Shown one piece after another: positions 59,010-64,000 of a DNA stretch of 64,000 nucleotides. The position numbers were made by a program, and so were the translations under genes. Within the stretch, counting starts at the first letter, position 1. Each line of letters opens with the position of its first letter. The stretch is from Fimenecus sp045633505 (lineage in GTDB: Bacteria; Bacillota; Clostridia; Oscillospirales; Acutalibacteraceae), in assembly GCA_045633505.1 (NCBI GenBank), contig JAZQYK010000061.1, forward strand, positions 1-64,000. Direction: 5' to 3'. The notes beneath the pieces are model-generated. The model searched no databases and was not told the origin of the DNA. It saw nothing but the letters and a program-made list of their open reading frames with translations.

Positions 59010-59354
59010 TCAAATTGCAGAAAACTCACCATTTAAAACCTTGCCAACAGCAGTACTGTATTCTTCCCACTCCTGTTTTTGTGATGCAAGTTCACGCAGT
59101 CCTTTATCAGTTATTTTGTAGTATTTTCTCTTTCTGCCGTTTTCTTCACTTTCAACCCATCTTGAAGTGAGATAATCTTCTTTTTCAAGTGAGTGAAGAA
59201 TAGGGTAGAGGGTGCCCTCGTTCATCTGAAACACATTTTCAGACATCATTTCAACGGTTTTGATAATCTGGTAGCCGTACATTTCACCTCTTGAAATTAC
59301 GCTTAATACCAACATTCCTGTGCTGCCTTTTGATAGTTCTTTGCTGATTTTCAT
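59010..59354 (-). CDS. PadR family transcriptional regulator
   Basis: A 114-residue winged-helix repressor. STGMLVLSVISRGEMYGYQIIK and NEGTLYPILHSLEKEDYLTSRW are hallmark PadR sequences, and KRKYYKITDKGLREL forms the wing. A short C-terminal helix serves dimerisation. PadR proteins usually repress their own operon and release it on ligand binding or envelope stress. The operon continues with two HAAS-domain membrane proteins. A palindrome covers the ribosome binding site and a promoter/attenuator lies upstream. Confidence 0.93.
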   Translation of the reverse strand: MKISKELSKGSTGMLVLSVISRGEMYGYQIIKTVEMMSENVFQMNEGTLYPILHSLEKEDYLTSRWVESEENGRKRKYYKITDKGLRELASQKQEWEEYSTAVGKVLNGEFSAI

Positions 59355-59359
59355 AAAAA

Positions 59360-59375
59360 TACTCCTTTCAGTATT
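59360..59375 (-). promoter_or_regulatory. Palindrome over the padR ribosome binding site
   Basis: ATACT-cctttc-AGTAT on the plus strand. On the mRNA it is ATACT-gaaagg-AGTAT, with the AAAGGAG ribosome binding site in the loop and right arm. ATACT/AGTAT half-sites resemble dyads bound by PadR-type regulators. It could act as a DNA operator or as an RNA hairpin. Confidence 0.5.
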
Positions 59376-59401
59376 ACATAGATATTCGAGGTATAGGGTT
59401 T

Positions 59402-59446
59402 ATTAAAAAAGGTATCCCTCAAATATTCAGTTTCAAAGGATACCTT
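59402..59446 (-). terminator. Terminator-like hairpin in the padR leader (attenuator)
   Basis: On the minus strand AAGGTATCC (59446-59438) pairs with GGATACCTT (59417-59409) around a 20-base loop and is followed by TTTTAAT. It begins within about ten bases of the predicted transcription start, so most transcripts could end at about 50 nt. Confidence 0.6.
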
Positions 59447-59460
59447 GATAATCTATGTAT

Positions 59461-59489
59461 AGAATAACACGATTTTTTTAACTTGTCAA
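59461..59489 (-). promoter_or_regulatory. Promoter of the padR operon
   Basis: On the minus strand a consensus TTGACA (59489-59484) and TATTCT (59466-59461) with a 17-base spacer. A 9-bp inverted repeat (TACATAGAT at 59375-59383 and ATCTATGTA at 59451-59459) brackets the leader. Confidence 0.7.
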
Positions 59490-59492
59490 TAC

Positions 59493-59522
59493 AAAAAAGG
59501 AGCTGATATAAAATCAACTCCT
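59493..59522 (-). terminator. Terminator of the SDR gene
   Basis: On the minus strand AGGAGTTGAT / ATCAGCTCCT followed by TTTTTTG. Confidence 0.8.
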
Positions 59523-59533
59523 AAAATTTATAA

Positions 59534-60376
59534 TTATTTATTGCCTTTCTTTTCGTAACCAAACGTTGAAGCGAAAAGGTCGATTTTAAAGGCTTTGATT
59601 ACAGAACTGAAAAGTCTTGAACCCTGTACAGGCATAAGTCTGTTAAATCTGCCCATTGCATTGCCGTCAAATCCAACAACGATATATGACTTTTTACGGA
59701 GAATACCTTTAAGGATTTTGTTTACTGCTACGTGGCAAGGTGTTGAAACCATATTGATAAGGTCCATACCGTTTGTTTCACCCTGATTTCTGAAAATGTC
59801 CGTTTTTGTAAATCCCGGGCAAACGAGACCTATGTATGCTTCGCCGCGAAGTTCTTCTCTCATTGCCTCAGTCAAGCCTTTAACTGCGGCTTTACTTGCA
59901 GAATACATTGATGTTCCGCCGAGTGCCATAAGTGCGGCAGATGATGCAACGTTTATAATTGCAGGAGTTTCACTTTTGAGGAGAAGGGGAAGCATAATTT
60001 TTGAAGAATATGCAGCTGAATAGAAGTCAATGTTGATTGACTCGTCAATTTCTTCCTTTGAATAGTTCATGAGTCTGTCGAAACGAGGAAGAACACCGGC
60101 ATTATTGATAAGTACGTCAGGTGCAATGTTGCTTTCAACAAGCCAATCGTGAAAACTCTGCCAATTATCATAACTTGAAACGTCAAAAAGTTTATAGGAA
60201 AATAACTTTGCATAATCGCCAAGCTCTTCAACGAAATTGAGCATTTTCTTTTCACTTCTTGCAACACCGATAACTTTACAGTTATGCTCTTTTATAAGTC
60301 TTTCAGCAAGCATTTTGCCGATACCGCTTGATGCACCTGTAATGATTACGGTCTTATTATCAATCCACTTTGCCAT
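59534..60376 (-). CDS. Short-chain dehydrogenase/reductase
   Basis: A 280-residue classical SDR. The cofactor motif TGASSGIGKML is near residue 12, the NNAG motif is in VLINNAGVLPR, the catalytic Ser is in NVASSAALM, and YSASKAAVKG is the catalytic Tyr-Lys. GLVCPGFTKTD follows. Residues after about 225 form a more hydrophobic tail, so it may be membrane-associated like DltE- or ketoreductase-type SDRs. The substrate is unknown. The ATG at 60376 follows GAGGTG; the longer frame to 60421 has no site. It is transcribed as a single gene. Confidence 0.9.
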   Translation of the reverse strand: MAKWIDNKTVIITGASSGIGKMLAERLIKEHNCKVIGVARSEKKMLNFVEELGDYAKLFSYKLFDVSSYDNWQSFHDWLVESNIAPDVLINNAGVLPRFDRLMNYSKEEIDESINIDFYSAAYSSKIMLPLLLKSETPAIINVASSAALMALGGTSMYSASKAAVKGLTEAMREELRGEAYIGLVCPGFTKTDIFRNQGETNGMDLINMVSTPCHVAVNKILKGILRKKSYIVVGFDGNAMGRFNRLMPVQGSRLFSSVIKAFKIDLFASTFGYEKKGNK

Positions 60377-60682
60377 TAAACACACCTCAAAATAAAAATT
60401 TACTGACAAATTATACCACAAACCTTTGCTATTTTCAACAGTATATAATTTGTTTTTTTGTTTTTGAGAATATAAATTTGTTGATGAGATATTAAAAATA
60501 TAAAAGTTAATTCATAATTTCCATTATTAACCAGCGAAGCGGCTTCAATATTCATTGTTTATCACGAAAATTTGTTTTTAATGAATTTCGGTACCCGCCA
60601 ACCGCTCTTGTCTAAAAACAGTTTACCGAACTGTTTTCTTAACGCCAAAACCTTCACAGGTTCAAGTCTTTATATCAAACAA
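60377..60682. other. Non-coding stretch with inverted repeats and a T-arm-like fragment
   Basis: No convincing gene. It contains AACAGTT-taccg-AACTGTT (about 60618-60636). It also contains CAGGTTCAAGTC (60657-60668), an inverted copy of the T-arm of the neighbouring tRNA-Pro. A phrase of the type ACCAGCGAAGCGGCTTC (from about 60530) resembles interspersed intergenic repeats of gut Clostridia. It may be a decayed repeat element. Confidence 0.35.
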
Positions 60683-60719
60683 AAAAATTGAGAACCCGCA
60701 AAAGCGAATTCTCAATTTT
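60683..60719 (-). terminator. Terminator of tRNA-Pro
   Basis: On the minus strand AAAAATTGAGAA / TTCTCAATTTTT with an inner GC-rich loop, then TTTG. Confidence 0.8.
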
Positions 60720-60795
60720 TGGTCGGAGTGACAGGACTTGAACCTGCGGCCTCTTGACCCCCAGTCAAGCGCGCTCCCAGCTGCGCCACACCCCG
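60720..60795 (-). tRNA. tRNA-Pro (anticodon GGG)
   Basis: A 76-nt cloverleaf on the minus strand. The acceptor stem is CGGGGTG/CACTCCG with a G-U pair at 4-69. The anticodon arm is CTTGA-CTGGGGG-TCAAG, giving anticodon GGG. The T-arm is GCAGG-TTCAAGT-CCTGT, the discriminator base is A, and the 3' CCA is encoded. It reads CCC and CCU proline codons. Confidence 0.96.
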
Positions 60796-60918
60796 TTATT
60801 GTCAACTCACAATATAATAACATAATCAAAAGAAATTTGCAAGTATTTTTAATATATTCATCTTTCCCTTTGCCTTTTTGCAATAAGTGTGTTAGAATTA
60901 AGAAAAGGAGTTGTTCTT

Positions 60919-61827
60919 ATGAAAATGTCATTAAAGATTTTGTTGTTGGTTGTTGCTGTAATTTTAGCATTGACTATCGCATTTTCAGTTGCTTTTTATT
61001 GGTATTATCCACATTATAAAGAAATGAAAAAAGAAGTAACCGTACAAGATATTTATCGCGAAAACGAGTTGAGAGTAATGAGTTGTAACGTCCGTTGCAT
61101 CTCACCGACTGATTTAGGTAAAAAAAGCTGGTTTTACCGTGCCGACCTGATAATGCAAGGCATTCAAAAAGAACAACCTGGTGTTATCGGTTTTCAAGAG
61201 GTTACTAAATGGCATTATTCTTATCTTTGCGACACGTTAGCGTTGTATGATTCGGTAATTACATATCGTGATGATGCTTTCAATTCGGAGGGCTGTCCGA
61301 TTTTCTATCGTTCAGATATTTATACACTTATTGATAAAGGCTCGTTCTGGTTGTCAGAAACACCTGACGTAATGAGTAAATCCTGGGGTGCACAGTTTAA
61401 CAGAGTTTGCAGTTACGTTATTCTCAAAGATAACGCCACAGAAACAGAGTTTGTTGTGTTTAACACACATTTAAGCCACGTCAGTGATGAAGCGCGTATA
61501 AACGGCATACAAGTGGTTTTAGACAAAATTAAAGAGTTTGGTTCATTACCTGCCGTGCTTATTGGTGACCTTAACGCAGAAGAAGATTCAGAAACGTACA
61601 AGAGTGCAACGGTAAACTTCCTTGACACTAAATATCAGACTGAAAATACAATGACAAGCTGTACCTATCAGGGTTGGGGCGAGCAACTCGACAGAAATTG
61701 TATTGACTATATTTTGGTCTCAAAAACAGGTTTCAGAACAAATTCATATAGAGTTGTGACAGATACTTACGACGGTGTTTATTCAAGTGACCATTTCCCG
61801 TTGTCAGTAAGTCTTTCTTTTGAATAA
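60919..61827 (+). CDS. Endonuclease/exonuclease/phosphatase (EEP) family protein, membrane-anchored
   Basis: A 302-residue protein with an N-terminal transmembrane segment (ILLLVVAVILALTIAFSVAF) and an extracellular EEP domain. Metal and catalytic residues are visible: VMSCNVRC (Asn), GFQEVTK (Glu), FNTHLSH (His), IGDLNAEED (Asp and Asn) and SSDHFPL (Asp-His). The family includes nucleases, phospholipases and inositol phosphatases, so the substrate is open. The ATG at 60919 follows AAAAGGAG. It is followed by a C_GCAxxG_C_C gene after 21 bases. Confidence 0.88.
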   Translation: MKMSLKILLLVVAVILALTIAFSVAFYWYYPHYKEMKKEVTVQDIYRENELRVMSCNVRCISPTDLGKKSWFYRADLIMQGIQKEQPGVIGFQEVTKWHYSYLCDTLALYDSVITYRDDAFNSEGCPIFYRSDIYTLIDKGSFWLSETPDVMSKSWGAQFNRVCSYVILKDNATETEFVVFNTHLSHVSDEARINGIQVVLDKIKEFGSLPAVLIGDLNAEEDSETYKSATVNFLDTKYQTENTMTSCTYQGWGEQLDRNCIDYILVSKTGFRTNSYRVVTDTYDGVYSSDHFPLSVSLSFE

Positions 61828-61848
61828 TTATTTAATTAAGGTGATTAT

Positions 61849-62277
61849 ATGTCAAAATATTCAGAACGTGCCGTAGAATTGTTCAAGCAAGGCAAAAATT
61901 GCTCTCAGGCAGTTTTTACTGCTTTTGCAACTGATTACGGACTCAGTGAAGATATGGCTTTAAACATATCTGTTGGACTTGGCGGCGGAGTTGGTAGGCT
62001 TCGGGAAGTCTGCGGTGCAATCAGCGGCAGTGCAATGGTTGTGGGACTTGTACATCCTGAATATGATAAAGCCAAGGTTTATGAGAAAGTTCAGCTTATA
62101 ACTGATGAATTCAAAAAAACAAACCGTTCAATCGTTTGTAAAGAACTTTTGGGACTCTCAAATGCTGAAAAGTCCAGTAAGCCTGAAGAAAGAACGGCTG
62201 AATATTATCAAAAACGTCCGTGCGTGCAAATCGTTGAGGATGCAGTAAAAGCAACGGAGAAAATTTTGTTTGGGTGA
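61849..62277 (+). CDS. C_GCAxxG_C_C family redox-type protein
   Basis: A 142-residue protein of the conserved cysteine family named for its motif. It has Cys in GKNCSQAVF, the VCGAISGSAMVVG core, SIVCKELLG and KRPCVQIV. The four Cys could hold a metal or a disulfide relay, but no function is established. Such genes are frequent in anaerobes. AAGGTGATT precedes the ATG. It ends 11 bases before a large glycosidase gene on the same strand. Confidence 0.88.
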   Translation: MSKYSERAVELFKQGKNCSQAVFTAFATDYGLSEDMALNISVGLGGGVGRLREVCGAISGSAMVVGLVHPEYDKAKVYEKVQLITDEFKKTNRSIVCKELLGLSNAEKSSKPEERTAEYYQKRPCVQIVEDAVKATEKILFG

Positions 62278-62288
62278 GGTAAAGAAGT

Positions 62289-64000
62289 ATGGGACAATCT
62301 TATGCTTATTTTGAAAACGGAACTGCTATTATCGGTAACGATTATATTGAGCGTCGTTTTTCTACTGAAGGAAATAAATTAAGAACGAATGAAATTACAA
62401 ACAAGAGAATTGACGGATACAAGAAACTTGTGTTTCAAAAATTTTCAGCAGAATTTTTCATTGCCTTTAAGCGTAAAAAACTTTTAGGCTTTACAACTGA
62501 TTTCTTATCATCAAACGACTTAACTCTTGATAACGTAAATGTGTTTAAACGCAGAGTTGAATTCATCTTTAAACCGTATGCATATAATGGTGCAAGAATT
62601 ACGTTTATTGTCAACGTTGAGATTGAAGACGATAAGCATTATATGCACAAATATATTGAGATGATGGTTGATTCTGATAGACAACAGCTTGTCACAATCG
62701 ATTATATTGATTGTGAGCATATTTGTATTGATTCTCTTGAACAGACGTGGACGATAGGTGATATAGAAAAAGCGCATATCAGCGGATATCACGCGTCACT
62801 CGGCCAACCTTTTTATATGAACGGTATGTTCTTCGGTTCTGAATTTCCGCTTACTGAAACGAAAATTAAAGATAAAGTCGGATATATCCGATATTACAGC
62901 GGCAAACGTTTTGACCGTCTTAAACTTAATTGCGGACATACGTACAGAACCTGGAAAACAGTTGCGGGTGCGGCAAGAAGTCTTGACGGACGCGTAATTC
63001 GAGAAGATTTTCTTGCATATATTCGCGATATATCAAGAAAAGTTCAGCCGCGTTTTCAATACAATTCGTGGTATGACCACATGCACGATATAACAAACGA
63101 AAATATCGGTAAGTCATTTATGGAAATAGAAAAAGGACTCACAAAAAACCTTGTTCCGCCTCTCGACTCTTACGTAGTTGATGACGGATTCGTTGATTGG
63201 GATGCTGATTTCTGGGCATTTAACAAAAAATTCCCTAATGAATTGTATCCTGCATCCTCACTTGCCCGAAAATTTTCTTCTGAATTCGGTCTTTGGAACG
63301 GACCGCGCGGCGGATATAATGAAAAGACCGGTAAGTTTGGTAAAAAAATGGAGAAAGCAGGTAAAGGCGGTTATAACAAGGCCGCAAATGACGTTTGTGT
63401 GTCTTCTTTGGATTACGTAAAAAACATTACGGAATATTATCTTGATTACACAAAGAAATTTGATATCAACTATTGGAAATTAGATGGCTTTTTACTTCAC
63501 GCTTGTCCAAGTAAAAAACACGGCCACATGGTTGGCGGACATAACGGAATGTATCAATATACGGAAATGTGGGAAAATTGGATTGATATTTTCCGCAAAA
63601 TGCGTTTAAGCCGTGAAACCATCGGTAAAGATATGTGGATAAATCAGACGAGTTATTCAATTCCAAGCCCATGGTTTTTACAGTGGTCTGACAGCCTTTG
63701 GATTCAAAACAGTGAAGACATTGGATTTATGGACAAAACCAAAAAAGGCGAAAAACTTGGCGATAAAGATGTTGACCGAACACTTACTTACCGTGATAAT
63801 TGCTATTACGATTTTAGTGTTGCAAGAAAATATCAGTTCCCAAATGAATTCTTATATAATCACGACCCAATCTATGGCAATACTGCAAAAATTTCAATGA
63901 CTGACGAAGAATATCGTAAATATATGTTTATGATGACAACTCGTGGCACGGCATTTTGGGAACTTTATTATTCTTATAATATGTTCAATGATGCAAAATG
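62289..64000 (+). CDS. Partial glycoside hydrolase (alpha-galactosidase-like), runs off the window
   Basis: An open frame of 570 codons from ATG 62289 (after GAGGTAAAG) with no stop before the window end. An N-terminal beta-rich region of about 200 residues precedes a likely TIM barrel. VVDDGFVDWD (near residue 297) and YWKLDGF (near 398, plausible nucleophile Asp) resemble clan GH-D alpha-galactosidases of the GH36 type, as do WINQTSYSIPSPW and RGTAFWELYYS. No signal peptide is seen, so it may act in the cytoplasm on imported oligosaccharide. The exact family is uncertain because the C-terminus is missing. Confidence 0.7.
   Translation, partial: MGQSYAYFENGTAIIGNDYIERRFSTEGNKLRTNEITNKRIDGYKKLVFQKFSAEFFIAFKRKKLLGFTTDFLSSNDLTLDNVNVFKRRVEFIFKPYAYNGARITFIVNVEIEDDKHYMHKYIEMMVDSDRQQLVTIDYIDCEHICIDSLEQTWTIGDIEKAHISGYHASLGQPFYMNGMFFGSEFPLTETKIKDKVGYIRYYSGKRFDRLKLNCGHTYRTWKTVAGAARSLDGRVIREDFLAYIRDISRKVQPRFQYNSWYDHMHDITNENIGKSFMEIEKGLTKNLVPPLDSYVVDDGFVDWDADFWAFNKKFPNELYPASSLARKFSSEFGLWNGPRGGYNEKTGKFGKKMEKAGKGGYNKAANDVCVSSLDYVKNITEYYLDYTKKFDINYWKLDGFLLHACPSKKHGHMVGGHNGMYQYTEMWENWIDIFRKMRLSRETIGKDMWINQTSYSIPSPWFLQWSDSLWIQNSEDIGFMDKTKKGEKLGDKDVDRTLTYRDNCYYDFSVARKYQFPNEFLYNHDPIYGNTAKISMTDEEYRKYMFMMTTRGTAFWELYYSYNMFNDAK

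Noticed and set aside
60662..60883. Minus-strand reading frame of 73 codons across the tRNA
   Set aside because: It reads through the complete tRNA-Pro gene and its terminator; it is a chance frame.

Overview
The window reads as an ordinary chromosomal segment of an AT-rich, endospore-forming, anaerobic gut Clostridia, most likely from the Ruminococcaceae/Oscillospirales side. This placement is inferred from gene content. Sporulation and germination genes are present (ypeB, spoVAE, gpr, spoIIP, a SigH-like sigma factor). An IspH protein is fused to S1 domains, an arrangement known from Clostridia. A choloylglycine/bile-salt hydrolase, plant-glycan-type galactosidases, a cohesin-domain protein and a flavoprotein-rubredoxin fusion fit an anaerobic intestinal life. 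Starts are often TTG or GTG behind strong GAGGTG-type ribosome binding sites. No phage, transposase gene or CRISPR array was seen.

Layout. 0-3.1 kb: MFS transporter plus bile-salt-hydrolase-type amidase, then a PnuC-type transporter behind a structured leader RNA. 3.1-4.8 kb (minus): small lipoprotein and YpeB. 4.9-15.3 kb: a long co-directional run, cysteine desulfurase-thiI-pncC, two class B sortases, a CinA-like/SpoIID chimeric membrane protein, galE, lemA, a TPM protein and a HAD phosphatase. It is followed by the RNase P RNA. 15.7-24.5 kb: recD2, a TPP riboswitch with thiT, comM (minus), a phosphohexomutase, a SigH-like factor, a zinc-ribbon protein, spoVAE and several very small membrane proteins. 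24.6-28.2 kb: the rpsT / gpr-spoIIP block, whose order is also found in Bacillus, then yhaM. 28.2-32.3 kb: a 1382-residue surface protein (phosphoesterase, leucine-rich repeats, wall-binding repeats). 32.4-40.5 kb: ackA and divergent tmcAL, an RpiR regulator with a flavoprotein, and cmk-plsC-ispH/S1. 40.6-45.8 kb: GH27 alpha-galactosidase, a membrane protein, ligA and an RluA-type pseudouridine synthase. 46-49 kb: a polar amino acid ABC transporter and a membrane-anchored cohesin protein. 50-60.4 kb: flavin reductase-rubredoxin, an NhaC antiporter with a cysteine-rich extension, a lipoprotein, an M28 peptidase, a PadR-controlled pair of paralogous membrane proteins and an SDR. 60.4-64 kb: tRNA-Pro(GGG), an EEP-family hydrolase, a C_GCAxxG_C_C protein and a truncated glycosidase running off the window.

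Themes. Thiamine and sulfur handling (NifS-type desulfurase, ThiI, TPP riboswitch, ThiT) and sporulation recur. The most unusual item is the 7.2-13.3 kb operon. A stand-alone PncC (the C-terminal half of CinA) is followed by two sortases and by a protein whose cytoplasmic half looks like a decayed two-domain CinA, joined through a membrane segment to an extracellular SpoIID domain. Other points of interest are the pnuC leader, the padR promoter/attenuator/SD-palindrome arrangement, and four unannotated-size membrane or peptide genes.
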